This document shows positions 49,485 through 58,306 of a stretch of 64,000 bases of DNA, piece by piece; within the stretch, counting starts at the first letter, position 1; every line of letters starts with the position of its first letter. This DNA is from Labrys sp. WJW (GTDB taxonomy: Bacteria; Pseudomonadota; Alphaproteobacteria; Rhizobiales; Labraceae): positions 62,001 to 126,000 of the forward strand of contig NZ_LYXZ01000013.1 in the NCBI RefSeq assembly GCF_001676615.1, in the 5' to 3' direction. Both the position numbers and the translations under genes were made by a program. Under the pieces are notes generated by a model that had not been told where the DNA came from, did not search any database, and worked only from the letters and a program-made list of their open reading frames with translations.

Positions 49485-49487
49485 AGC

Positions 49488-50834
49488 ATGGGTGGCAGCG
49501 GCGTCATCGACAATTTCCTCGCGGTCTTCACCCGCTACATCGACTCCGGCTTTGGTCTGCTCGGCGGCGAGGTCGGCTTCATCGCGTCCACGCTGATCGT
49601 CATCGACGTGACGCTGGCGGCGCTCTTTTGGAGTTGGGGCGCCGATGACGACATCATCGCCAGGCTGGTGAAGAAGACGCTGTTCGTCGGCGTCTTTGCC
49701 TATCTCATTTCCAACTGGAACAATCTGGCGAAGATCGTCTTCGAGAGCTTCACGGGTCTCGGTCTCAAGGCCAGTGGCACGGGCTTTTCGACGGTCGATT
49801 TGATGCGTCCCGGCAAGGTGGCGCAAACCGGCCTCGACGCCGCCCGTCCCTTGCTCGAGTCCATCTCCGATCTTATGGGCTGGGTCGCCTTCTTCGAGAA
49901 CTTCATCCAGATCGCCTGCCTGCTTTTTGCCTGGGCCTTGGTGATCCTCGCTTTCTTCATTTTGGCGATCCAGCTCTTCGTCACATTGATCGAGTTCAAG
50001 TTGGCAACGCTGGCAGGCTTCGTGCTGATTCCGTTCGGCCTGTTCGCAAAGACCGCCTTCATGGCCGAGCGCGTGCTCGGCAATGTCATTTCCTCCGGTA
50101 TCAAGGTCCTGGTGCTCGCCATCGTCATCGGCATCGGCTCGACCCTGTTCGATCAGTTCACCCGCGGCTTTGGCGGACAGACACCGACCATTGACGATGC
50201 CATGGCCGTGGTTCTTGCTGCGTTGTCACTCCTGGGCCTCGGCATCTTCGGTCCCGGTATCGCCAATGGCCTGGTCTCCGGTGGCCCGCAGCTTGGCGCA
50301 GGTGCCGCCGTCGGCACGGGGCTCGTTGCCGGTGGAGCCGCCCTTGCCGTCGGTGGCGGTGCGATGCTGGCCGCGAGGGGAGGGGCCGCGGCGCTCTCCG
50401 GCGGAGCCGCTGCCATCCGTGCCGGCGCGACCGCAGCCGGCTCTGCGAACACGGCCTATTCGCTTGGCGCCTTGGGAAAGTCCGGGGCGTCCGGTGCCGC
50501 CTCTGGGTTCGGCGGCGTGGCACGCGCGGCGGGAGTTGCGTCTATCTCTCCGCTTCGCAGAGCCGTTGCAAGTGGTGAAGCCAGCTACGCTGAAGGTGTC
50601 AAATCCGGTTTCAGCGCGACAGGCGGCTCCTCGACCATGGGAACTGTTAGCCGTGCGGCTGAGACTTCGCCTTCATCGAGCCAGGCTGCGACGACCGTAT
50701 CCGGCCAGGCGCAGCGTCTTCGCCGATCCATCCATACAGGACACGCCGTTCAGACAGCAGCCCATGCTGTTCGCTCCGGCGACGGCCACGGCGCCAGCTC
50801 CTCCGTCAATCTCTCTGAAGGCGATCGCTCATGA
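49488..50834 (+). CDS. trbL: Conjugative transfer protein TrbL (VirB6-like)
   Basis: The 448-residue polytopic inner-membrane protein starts with IDNFLAVFTRYIDSGFGLLG and has about six helices up to residue 270. A Gly/Ala/Ser-rich cytoplasmic or periplasmic tail from about 270 to the end is of low complexity. VirB6-type proteins line the inner-membrane part of the channel. It overlaps trbF by four bases. Confidence 0.92.
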   Translation: MGGSGVIDNFLAVFTRYIDSGFGLLGGEVGFIASTLIVIDVTLAALFWSWGADDDIIARLVKKTLFVGVFAYLISNWNNLAKIVFESFTGLGLKASGTGFSTVDLMRPGKVAQTGLDAARPLLESISDLMGWVAFFENFIQIACLLFAWALVILAFFILAIQLFVTLIEFKLATLAGFVLIPFGLFAKTAFMAERVLGNVISSGIKVLVLAIVIGIGSTLFDQFTRGFGGQTPTIDDAMAVVLAALSLLGLGIFGPGIANGLVSGGPQLGAGAAVGTGLVAGGAALAVGGGAMLAARGGAAALSGGAAAIRAGATAAGSANTAYSLGALGKSGASGAASGFGGVARAAGVASISPLRRAVASGEASYAEGVKSGFSATGGSSTMGTVSRAAETSPSSSQAATTVSGQAQRLRRSIHTGHAVQTAAHAVRSGDGHGASSSVNLSEGDRS

Positions 50835-51520
50835 ACCCTTTCCGGCGGCATGCCGCGCATTATGGCAAGACTCCCGAACCCGAGACCCCATACCAGAAGG
50901 CTGCGCAAGTCTGGGACGAGCGCATCGGTTCGGCCCGCGTGCAGGCCAGGAACTGGCGGTACATGGCCTTCGGATCGCTGATCCTGTCGGCAGGCTTTGC
51001 AGCGGCGCTGGTCTGGCAATCGGCAAACGGCACGGTCGCGCCATGGGTGGTTCAGGTCGACAATCTCGGTCAGGCGCAGGCGATCGCGCAGGCCGCGGTC
51101 GACTATCGCCCCACCGATCCGCAGATCGCCTGGCATCTTGCCCGTTTCATCGAGCAGGTTCGCTCAATTCCCGCCGATCCGGTCATCGTTCGCCAGAACT
51201 GGCTGCGCGCTTACGAATGGACGACGGATCGCGGTGCCGGGGCACTCAACGACTATGCCCGCGCCAATGACCCCTTCACCAAGGTCGGCAAGCAGCAGAT
51301 AGCGGTCGAGGTGTCGTCGGTCATCCGCGCCTCGCCGGACTCCTTCCGCGTTGCCTGGATGGAACGCCGCTATGAGGACGGCAAGCTTTCGGCGACCGAA
51401 CGCTGGACCGCGATCCTCACCATCGCCATTCAGCCGCCACGCGATGTCGACCGGCTCAAGGCCAATCCGCTCGGGATCTACGTCAATGCCATCAACTGGT
51501 CGCGGGAGATGAGCCAATGA
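50831..51520 (+). CDS. trbF: Conjugative transfer protein TrbF (VirB8-like)
   Basis: The 229-residue product has a short cytoplasmic start (ETPYQKAAQVWDERIGSARVQ), one membrane helix (MAFGSLILSAGFAAALVW) and a periplasmic VirB8 domain with FIEQVRSIPADPVIVRQNW and the end NPLGIYVNAINWSREM. It is an assembly factor of the pore. Four-base overlaps with trbL and trbG show tight coupling. Confidence 0.93.
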   Translation: MNPFRRHAAHYGKTPEPETPYQKAAQVWDERIGSARVQARNWRYMAFGSLILSAGFAAALVWQSANGTVAPWVVQVDNLGQAQAIAQAAVDYRPTDPQIAWHLARFIEQVRSIPADPVIVRQNWLRAYEWTTDRGAGALNDYARANDPFTKVGKQQIAVEVSSVIRASPDSFRVAWMERRYEDGKLSATERWTAILTIAIQPPRDVDRLKANPLGIYVNAINWSREMSQ

Positions 51521-52503
51521 GCTGGCTAAGGATCGGCAAAGACGGCAATCCGGCTTTGCGTAAATCAGCGATGGCGGTTCTTCTGTTGTCTGCCGCCATG
51601 CTGGCTGGTTGCGCTACGCCGCAAAAGCCGCCCGAGATCAGCTATGACAAAGACGTGCCACCGCTTCCGCCTGCGCCGGCTGCAGCCACCGATGACCGGC
51701 CGCGGCCGTTGCATAATCCGCCGGCCTGGTCGCCGTCGCGCGGTGGCGTAGCTGCCACGGCGCCGACAGCCCGTGTCGAGAATGCCAATGCCGCCGCCCG
51801 CGTCCAGCCGCGCCGCGAAGGCTACTACAACGCCATTCAGGTTTACCCGTGGTCTGAAGGCGCGCTTTATCAGGTCTATGCGGCTCCCGGGCAGATCACC
51901 GACATCGGGCTTGAGCCCGGCGAGAGCCTGACCGGCACGGGGCCGATCGCCGCTGGCGACACCGCCCGTTGGATAATAGGCGACACCGAGAGTGGATCCG
52001 GAGTGACGCGACGCGCTCACGTCCTGGTGAAACCCAGCCGTGCGGCTATCACCACCAACCTCGTCATCACCACCGACCGTCGTACCTACATGCTGGAGTT
52101 GCGCTCAGGCGAGAAACCCTACATGCCGGCTGTTTCCTGGGCCTATCCCCGATCGGCCGGCGCAGAGCGCCAAGCGGTGCCACCCGTCCCGGCGATCCCT
52201 GCGGTTGCGGCGCGCAATTATCGCTATGGTCTCACCGGTGACAATCCGCCCTGGAGACCCCTTGCCGTCTATGACGATGGCCGGCACGTCTATGTCGAAT
52301 TTCCACGCGGTATCGTGCAAGGCGAAATGCCGCCGCTCTTCGTCATCAGCCCGGATGGCGAGGCCCAGATCGTCAACAGCCGCACCTACCAGCACATCCT
52401 GATTGTCGATCGCCTGTTCGGCGCGGCCGAGTTGCGCCTCGGCAGCAGTGATCGCCAGCAGACCGTCAGGATCGTGCGGACCGATGGAAGGCCTTCGTCA
52501 TGA
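51517..52503 (+). CDS. trbG: Conjugative transfer protein TrbG (VirB9-like, lipoprotein)
   Basis: The 328-residue product has a lipobox LAGC with the Cys at residue 32, suggesting anchoring to the outer membrane, where VirB7/VirB9 functions combine. The body has the VirB9 features YNAIQVYPWSEGALYQVYAAPG, DIGLEPGESL, TARWIIGDTESG and the C-terminal VDRLFGAAELRLGS. It forms the outer-membrane core complex with TrbI. Confidence 0.93.
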   Translation: MSWLRIGKDGNPALRKSAMAVLLLSAAMLAGCATPQKPPEISYDKDVPPLPPAPAAATDDRPRPLHNPPAWSPSRGGVAATAPTARVENANAAARVQPRREGYYNAIQVYPWSEGALYQVYAAPGQITDIGLEPGESLTGTGPIAAGDTARWIIGDTESGSGVTRRAHVLVKPSRAAITTNLVITTDRRTYMLELRSGEKPYMPAVSWAYPRSAGAERQAVPPVPAIPAVAARNYRYGLTGDNPPWRPLAVYDDGRHVYVEFPRGIVQGEMPPLFVISPDGEAQIVNSRTYQHILIVDRLFGAAELRLGSSDRQQTVRIVRTDGRPSS

Positions 52504-53642
52504 CCGAGAACGACAATGCTGCGGCCATGCGCTTGCGCGCGGAGCCGCCACGCGTCACCCGTCTGTCGCGCAAGGTGCTGGTTGGCATCGGTGTCGTCGC
52601 CTCGCTCGGCGTGGGCGGGGCGCTGATCTACGCTCTTCAAACCCGCAGCGGCGGATCGGGCGGGGAAGAGCTCTATTCCACCGCCAACCGGCAACCCGCC
52701 GATGGCCTCGCTGGCCTGCCGCGTGACTACACCGGCCCGATCCTGGGACCGGCGCTGCCCGGTGATCTCGGCCGTCCGATCCTGGACGCGCAGAACAAGG
52801 GACAGCCCGTTGTGCCGCCGACCGTTCCCTCGCCGGGTATCGATGAAGCCGAGCAACGCCGGCGAGCCGAGGAAGAAGCTGCCCGCACCAGCACGGTCTT
52901 CTTCCAGGCTCGGGCAGGATCGGCGGCAGCGGGAACGACGGGTGGGACTGTACCCAGCCTTGCAGGTCTTGATCTTGCCGGCCAGCCTGGTCAATCAACC
53001 GCCCAAGACACGCAACTCGCTTTTCTCAACGCGGCCGCTGATCGGCGCACCGTGACGCCCGATCGCGTCACGCCGCCCGCGTCACCCTATGTGCTGCAGG
53101 CCGGTGCCGTCATATCGGCCGCGCTCATTACCGGCATCCGCTCCGATCTGCCTGGCCAGATCACCGCGCAGGTCACGGAGAACATCTACGACAGTCCGAC
53201 GGGCCGCATTCTGCTCGTGCCGCAGGGCACGCGGATCATCGGCCAATATGACAACAACGTGCAGTTCGGCCAGCGCCGGGTGCTGCTCGTGTGGAACCGG
53301 CTCATCCTGCCCAATGGACGCTCCATCGTCCTGGAGCGCCAGCCCGGTGCCGATACGCAAGGTTATGCCGGATTGGAGGACGGTGTCGATTACCACTGGT
53401 GGGACCTGGCCAAGGCAGCCGGCCTTTCGACGCTGCTCGCTGTCGGAGCCGAACTCGCCGTCGATGATCAAAACCGACTTTTGCGCGCCATTCGCAATGG
53501 CACGCAGGACACCATCAACGAGGCTGGCCAGCAGATCATCCGCCGCCAGCTCAATATCGCGCCGACCCTGACCATTCGGCCGGGTTTCCCCGTTCGCGTC
53601 ATCGTCACACGTGACCTTGCCTTCGAACCCTACAGAGGATGA
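52500..53642 (+). CDS. trbI: Conjugative transfer protein TrbI (VirB10-like)
   Basis: The 380-residue product has an N-terminal membrane helix (VLVGIGVVASLGVGGALIYAL), a Pro-rich periplasmic stretch, and the VirB10 beta-barrel domain with QAGAVISAALITGIRSDLPGQ and LLVPQGTRIIGQYD. It spans the envelope and gates the pore. It is the last classical trb gene in the operon and overlaps trbG by four bases. Confidence 0.93.
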   Translation: MTENDNAAAMRLRAEPPRVTRLSRKVLVGIGVVASLGVGGALIYALQTRSGGSGGEELYSTANRQPADGLAGLPRDYTGPILGPALPGDLGRPILDAQNKGQPVVPPTVPSPGIDEAEQRRRAEEEAARTSTVFFQARAGSAAAGTTGGTVPSLAGLDLAGQPGQSTAQDTQLAFLNAAADRRTVTPDRVTPPASPYVLQAGAVISAALITGIRSDLPGQITAQVTENIYDSPTGRILLVPQGTRIIGQYDNNVQFGQRRVLLVWNRLILPNGRSIVLERQPGADTQGYAGLEDGVDYHWWDLAKAAGLSTLLAVGAELAVDDQNRLLRAIRNGTQDTINEAGQQIIRRQLNIAPTLTIRPGFPVRVIVTRDLAFEPYRG

Positions 53643-53644
53643 CC

Positions 53645-53893
53645 ATGACCAAACTGAAGCTCGGGCCGATCGTCGACGACAAGCCCGTCAAGGTGACGCT
53701 GGATCTGCCGGCAAGGCTTCATCGCGATCTTGTCGCTTATGCCGAAATCCTGGGCCGTGAGAGCGGAGTTAAACCGACCGATGCAGTCAGGCTGATCGTC
53801 CCCATGCTGGAACGCTTCATGGCAACCGATCGCGGATTTACCAAGGCCAGAGGAGCAGGCAAGCCTAGCCAACATAGGCCAACATTGGATTGA
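53645..53893 (+). CDS. DUF2274 domain-containing protein
   Basis: The 82-residue product is the usual last gene of trb operons in these elements. The ATG at 53645 lies six bases after AGAGG; an in-frame ATG at 53639 would overlap trbI by four bases and is nearly equivalent. The chain has KVTLDLPARLHRDLVAYAEILGRE and PTDAVRLIVPMLERFMATD, resembling a ribbon-helix-helix DNA binder. It may regulate the operon; function is unproven. Confidence 0.85.
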   Translation: MTKLKLGPIVDDKPVKVTLDLPARLHRDLVAYAEILGRESGVKPTDAVRLIVPMLERFMATDRGFTKARGAGKPSQHRPTLD

Positions 53894-53908
53894 TGCAGGT
53901 CTATGCGA

Positions 53909-54913
53909 TCACGCCTTGCCGTCGGTCCCGCCCTCCAAGCTGCCATGCGGAGCCAGAGCAAGTCGTCCAGGGGGGTCTTGATGTACGAACCTGAGTGATC
54001 GGGCGATCTGGAGAAAGTTGCGCAGGGCCGGCTTGTTGTTGTCTGGTAGAAAGATCGCACTGAAGGTAAGGGGAGCGAAAACCTTCGCGATCGGGCGAAA
54101 CGTCACGCCTGGAAACGACATGGCGGTGGCCGCCTCACTGCACAGACCAAGACATCGCCCCAGCGCGATCTGGCTCATGAGGGCAAGCCGGCCCACCTCA
54201 CGAACCTCTATTGGCAGAGATATGGCAGCTTGCTTATCGTCCCATCGAAGTGCGTCGATGATCTCGTCGGCCGGCTCGTCCTTACTGATCGAAAAGGAAT
54301 GCTGGAGGAGATCATGAATACCGATCGAACGGCGCGTCGCCAGGTCGTGGTCAGTGGGCAGGATGGCGAAGACGTCCTCGTGCCATAGCGCTGCCCTGTG
54401 GCAGGGCGGCGGAGGGCTCTTTGCGGTGGCGATCATCACGTCCAGCCGCCGGCTGCGGATGGATGCAATATGCTCCTGCTCCTCGCCTTCGGACAGGACC
54501 TCCCGGATTGCCGGATAGCGGGACCCGAGCCTGTCCAGCAGGGTGTGAAGCAGGCGTGGGCTGGTGGTCGAGCATACACCGATACGCAACGCCCGGCAGG
54601 CGTCGGTCGAGATGGCCATTGCAACTGCGTGCAGCTCTTCCAGCACGGGCTGGGTGCGGTCGAGAAGTTCACGCCCCTGCCTGGTAATCTCGACACCGGC
54701 GGACGATCGGACGAAAAGTGGCGTCCCAAGGCGAACTTCAAGATCCTGGATACGCCGGCTGATCGCGGAAGGCTGGATATTCAGTGACGCTGCCGCCCGC
54801 CGAAAGCTGCGATGCTCGGCCGCCAGGATGACATAACGAAGGTGGCGCAGATCGATCGGGTTCTGCGCGGATCGCCATCGCTCGATAAAGGCCGTCGACC
54901 GTCGATCATGCAT
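53909..54913 (-). CDS. LysR family transcriptional regulator
   Basis: The 334-residue product has an N-terminal HTH (LRHLRYVILAAEHRSFRRAA, then NIQPSAISRRIQDLEVRLG) and a LysR substrate-binding domain with RALRIGVCSTTSPRLL. The gene is convergent with the trb operon, 15 bases from the DUF2274 stop, so it marks the end of that transcript. The first 20 residues are an unusual extension; internal starts are possible. Its targets are not evident. Confidence 0.85.
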   Translation of the reverse strand: MHDRRSTAFIERWRSAQNPIDLRHLRYVILAAEHRSFRRAAASLNIQPSAISRRIQDLEVRLGTPLFVRSSAGVEITRQGRELLDRTQPVLEELHAVAMAISTDACRALRIGVCSTTSPRLLHTLLDRLGSRYPAIREVLSEGEEQEHIASIRSRRLDVMIATAKSPPPPCHRAALWHEDVFAILPTDHDLATRRSIGIHDLLQHSFSISKDEPADEIIDALRWDDKQAAISLPIEVREVGRLALMSQIALGRCLGLCSEAATAMSFPGVTFRPIAKVFAPLTFSAIFLPDNNKPALRNFLQIARSLRFVHQDPPGRLALAPHGSLEGGTDGKA

Positions 54914-55155
54914 TCGCCACCGTGCTTGCTCATGCCCGCCTTGGGCGCTCCAACGTCGCGAAACGCCCTTAAACCTTTGAGATGCCCGTGATTTTGACGC
55001 GGATGACGAGGGGCATCCACGTCCATCAGCCCGCGCTGAACACGTGATGGCAAGTTATATTGTCGAATGGATTCGATTGGCCCCACCAGCCTTCCGGCGA
55101 TCGTTCATTGGGTGCCGCTCTCACGCCCTCTTCGCACGACCACGACAATGCGTGA

Positions 55156-56337
55156 TTATCGGTCGAGCGCCGTCAGCACCGCGAGGAGCGGCTGCAGCCC
55201 TATGGCCTCGATCCCGGGCTTGAGCGGAAACCGCTCGTCCCCCGCATAAACAACAAATGATCGGGCGGGTTGAATATCCTGGATCGCCTGATGGAAGCCT
55301 TTGCTGATGGTGGGTGCCAGGCTGCGCTTGATTTCGATGGCAGTCAGCCCTTTCGGGCCGTCCAGAATAAGATCGATCTCGGCCCCCGCCGAGGTGCGGT
55401 AGAAACTGGGCTGCGCAAACGAGGAAGCCACCGCCAGAATGTTCTCGATGGCAAAGCCCTCCCAGCTGAAGCCGACGACGGGATGGCCTGCCAGCGCATT
55501 GGAGTCGCCGATATCGAGCAAGGCATGCACGATGCCGCTGTCGCGGACATAGACTTTCGGCGATTTGACCAAACGCTTGCCGATGTTGGCGTGGAAGGGT
55601 TGAAGGCGGCGAACCAATAGGAGGTCAACCAGGAGATCCACATAGGAACTGACGGTCGGGGCGCTGATCGACAAGCCTGCGGCAAGCCGGGACGCGTTGA
55701 GCAAGCCGCCCTGGTTGTGCGCCAGCATCGTCCACAGGCGCTCCAGGGTTACGGCCGGAATTCGGGGCCCGAATTGCGGGACGTCTCGCTCCAGATAGGT
55801 GCGGATGAAATTGCGCCTGAACGCGAGGCTGTCGGCATCGGAGCCCGCCAGAAAGCTGTCGGGAAAGCCTCCGCGAAGCCACAGCCGCTCTGTCACGGCC
55901 GAGAAGGGGGGCGGACCTGCAACTTCCGAAACATCGAGCGGCGTCATCGCGATATATTCGATGCGGCCGGCCAAGCTTTCGCCGGACTGCCGCAGCAAAT
56001 CGATCGATGCCGACCCCAGGAGGAGAAAGCGGCCGTTGCGATGACCGCGGCGACGGCCCTGGTCTATGAGACCACGCAATTCCTGGAAGATTTCGGGAGC
56101 GCGATGGATCTCGTCGAGAATGACCAGCCTGTCCTCATGCTCCTTCAGGTACAAGGCAGGATCTACCAATTTGGCGCGGTCGGCGCGCAGCTCCAAATCG
56201 AGGTAGAGAGCGCCGGTTTCCTCCGCAATTTCGAGAGCCAGTGTCGTCTTGCCCACTTGCCTCGGGCCGATGAGAGCAACCGCGGCTTGACGAGCAAGGG
56301 CCTGGCGAACGGCAGGATGGATGCGACGATTCAGCAT
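55156..56337 (-). CDS. AAA+ ATPase with DUF4143 domain
   Basis: In this 393-residue product Walker A is GPRQVGKTTLAL near residue 24 and Walker B is LVILDEIHRAPE, followed by the sensor LLLGSASIDLLRQSGESLAGR. The second half is DUF4143 with a nuclease-like end (SAGAEIDLILDG, then TAIEIKRS). These proteins are widespread and mobile, and their biological role is unknown. Divergence and AT content around the start (TTAATTTACAAG region) suggest its own promoter. The HTH gene at 56430-56696 lies upstream on the same strand. Confidence 0.85.
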   Translation of the reverse strand: MLNRRIHPAVRQALARQAAVALIGPRQVGKTTLALEIAEETGALYLDLELRADRAKLVDPALYLKEHEDRLVILDEIHRAPEIFQELRGLIDQGRRRGHRNGRFLLLGSASIDLLRQSGESLAGRIEYIAMTPLDVSEVAGPPPFSAVTERLWLRGGFPDSFLAGSDADSLAFRRNFIRTYLERDVPQFGPRIPAVTLERLWTMLAHNQGGLLNASRLAAGLSISAPTVSSYVDLLVDLLLVRRLQPFHANIGKRLVKSPKVYVRDSGIVHALLDIGDSNALAGHPVVGFSWEGFAIENILAVASSFAQPSFYRTSAGAEIDLILDGPKGLTAIEIKRSLAPTISKGFHQAIQDIQPARSFVVYAGDERFPLKPGIEAIGLQPLLAVLTALDR

Positions 56338-56429
56338 CCTTGTAAATTAAAGAATTAATTTTCGATTTGCAAGGATCGATGACGCCTCGCTTGACCTATC
56401 CGCATTGCCGCTCGCCCGCGACGGCGCGA

Positions 56430-56696
56430 TCATTCCGTATCGTGTTTCCTACGCACTTCCATATCGGGAGGCAGGAAGAGTTCGATATCAGGGACGTCGA
56501 AGGCTTTAGCGAGCTTGGCGATCGACTTCAGAGTAACGTTCTGAGAGCCACCTTCGATCTTGCTGATTTGTTGCTGGCTGACGTCGGCTTGTTCCGCTAG
56601 CTTTTCCTGGCTCAGCTTCAGCGCCTTCCTCATGCGCCGTGCATTTTTGCCAAGAATCTTGCTCAGTTCCATGAGAGCAAGTATCGGCAAAGCCAT
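56430..56696 (-). CDS. XRE-family helix-turn-helix protein
   Basis: The product has 88 residues from the ATG read from 56696; a shorter start at 56672 (MELSKILGKN) is equally possible, as neither has a clear ribosome binding site. The HTH covers ARRMRKALKLSQEKLAEQADVSQQQISKIEGGSQNVTL, as in antitoxins and phage-type repressors. It precedes the AAA+/DUF4143 gene by 92 bases and may control it, but no toxin-like gene is present. Confidence 0.78.
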   Translation of the reverse strand: MALPILALMELSKILGKNARRMRKALKLSQEKLAEQADVSQQQISKIEGGSQNVTLKSIAKLAKAFDVPDIELFLPPDMEVRRKHDTE

Positions 56697-56746
56697 CGCC
56701 GAAGCTTATCACCTATAACATGTAAATGCGCTCAGATAGGCGGATA

Positions 56747-57433
56747 TCAATCTCCGCGTGCACGCTCGACACGCAACAAGCCGAAGGCAATGTGATTGCG
56801 CTGAATGTAACCAACCGCTCGCACGTCGCCGGTGGCAAGAGCACGCGCCGTCTCGTCGAGTTCGCTGGCAAAGTCCTCGATCTGCTCGCTCAGGAATGAA
56901 TGAATGACGCTGTACCAGATCCGCGAAGCTTGGAAGTAGTAGCGCTCGTGGGTTTCGCGCAGGGCCTTGTTTGCGATCAGGCGGTTGGTTGCATGGTGAA
57001 GACCGTGGTTGAGGACCCAGAAGGCCTCCAGTTCCCGATCGTTATCTAGGCTTTGCAGGCGCTGACGCAGAAGGTTCACATCACCAAGCGCACCCGGAAT
57101 CTCAGCTTCGGCGGGGAAATCCCCGATCATCACGCTGAGCCGAAGACGAAACTGGTAGATCTCCTGGAAAGCGAGGTCGTCCAATCCCGTGACGATGGTG
57201 CCCACGCCGTTCCGGGCGGCGGCCAATCCGTCATATTCGAGCCGTTGAAGAGCCTGGCGTATCGGCGTGCGGCTGACTGCGAATTCATTGGCGAGCTCGT
57301 GTTCGCTCAGTCGCATCTCAGGCGGATAGCGCAACAGGCAAATGCGTTCGCGCAAGACACGATAGATATCCGGAGCCTGCCCCCGCGGGGCGGGAAGGGC
57401 AGGTGTCGCTGCGCTCTTGTCTGCAGGCTCCAT
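56747..57433 (-). CDS. GntR family regulator, FCD/FadR subfamily
   Basis: The 228-residue product from the ATG at 57433 has a winged helix (DIYRVLRERICLLRYPPEMRL, then FAVSRTPIRQALQRLEYDGL) and an all-helical FCD ligand domain. It lies eight bases after the maleate-isomerase-like gene on the same strand, so it probably regulates that gene and the divergent M24 gene. FCD regulators usually respond to organic acids or amino-acid derivatives. Confidence 0.85.
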   Translation of the reverse strand: MEPADKSAATPALPAPRGQAPDIYRVLRERICLLRYPPEMRLSEHELANEFAVSRTPIRQALQRLEYDGLAAARNGVGTIVTGLDDLAFQEIYQFRLRLSVMIGDFPAEAEIPGALGDVNLLRQRLQSLDNDRELEAFWVLNHGLHHATNRLIANKALRETHERYYFQASRIWYSVIHSFLSEQIEDFASELDETARALATGDVRAVGYIQRNHIAFGLLRVERARGD

Positions 57434-57441
57434 CGCACGCT

Positions 57442-58251
57442 CTAGTGATCCTGGAACAGCCTTCCGCAATCGGTACGACGGTCGGTCACGCCAGCAAGCC
57501 GAAGACAATCCCACATCATCGCCTGGTTACTGGTTATGACGGGTTTGCCCAACCTTACCTCCAGTTCGGCTATGATGTCGATGGAGCGCAAGGCACCGCA
57601 ACTGATGAACACAGCCTCTGCTTGTGGATGGTCGACCGATTGGGCGAATTCGAGGATCGTGCGGGGCGCGACCTTGACCATGTCCGCATCATTTTCGATG
57701 CCGAGCCCTTGCATGTCGACGATATCGAAGCCTCGCGCAGCCATGTAGGCTTTTTCGATTGCATTGACCTCTGCCAAATAGGGGGTGGCGATCGCGATAC
57801 GGCGCGCTCCGATCGTATCCAGGGCGCGCATCACCGATGAGATCAAGGACGTTGCCTTGGCTGTGGGTTTGCCACGTTTGAGTTCCGCGAAGACGCGCTG
57901 CTCACCGATGACGACACTGCCGGATGTGCAGGCATAGCAAACGACATCGAGATCCTCGTCAGGCAACAGATGCATGGCGGCATCGCCGATGCCGACGGCC
58001 ATCGCACCGAGCGTAGCGACGCTGATCCGATTGGTCATGGGTGCTCTCGAAAAGTGAATACCCACACCTGGAGGACACAAACGGAACATATCGTCCTCGA
58101 TCGTCTGCTCCATGGCCAACAGCACGAATCCGATCTTCGCCCGGTCGTGGCGCCCGCGATCGAATTCGATCTTCACGGGGGTAATGTGCCTACCTGTATG
58201 CAGCAATTTTTCTCCATCATTGTTTTTTGAGCATATTTCGTTACTTGACAT
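57442..58251 (-). CDS. Asp/Glu racemase-superfamily enzyme (maleate isomerase / arylmalonate decarboxylase / EutA-like)
   Basis: The 269-residue product starts at the ATG at 58251 after AAGGAAAA. The two catalytic Cys of the superfamily are visible: C108 in VCYACTSGSVVIG and C218 in VFISCGALRS. Members isomerise maleate, decarboxylate arylmalonates or act in ectoine breakdown (EutA). It is divergent from an M24-fold gene, a pairing also known from EutA/EutD in ectoine catabolism. The other ectoine genes are missing here, so the substrate is open. Confidence 0.8.
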   Translation of the reverse strand: MSSNEICSKNNDGEKLLHTGRHITPVKIEFDRGRHDRAKIGFVLLAMEQTIEDDMFRLCPPGVGIHFSRAPMTNRISVATLGAMAVGIGDAAMHLLPDEDLDVVCYACTSGSVVIGEQRVFAELKRGKPTAKATSLISSVMRALDTIGARRIAIATPYLAEVNAIEKAYMAARGFDIVDMQGLGIENDADMVKVAPRTILEFAQSVDHPQAEAVFISCGALRSIDIIAELEVRLGKPVITSNQAMMWDCLRLAGVTDRRTDCGRLFQDH

Positions 58252-58306
58252 CGGTTTTCCTTCATACTTAATGATTATGTCACCTAAGCTGCATACAGGT
58301 TGGAAA

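Larger units (their letters stand above)
14520..53893. mobile_element. Integrative conjugative element (or related conjugative plasmid) core, ends not in window
   Basis: The span holds a leading-region-like cluster (DUF932, ParB-like, Toprim, SLOG, ssb), a control cassette (HTH, DUF2285, FseA-like, RdfS-like), repA, a relaxase, traF, traG, copG and a complete trb mating-pore operon. Gene content and order resemble the conserved core of ICEMlSym-R7A-type elements. No integrase, att site or tRNA is visible, so the limits given are those of the recognisable core, not of the element. The flanking catabolic loci may be further cargo. A plasmid with the same core is the alternative. Confidence 0.75.

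Noticed and set aside
58112..58306. Longer N-terminus for the M24-fold protein starting at 58112
   Set aside because: The extension lies antisense to the divergent EutA-like gene and overlaps its own predicted promoter; the family start corresponds to the ATG at 58307.
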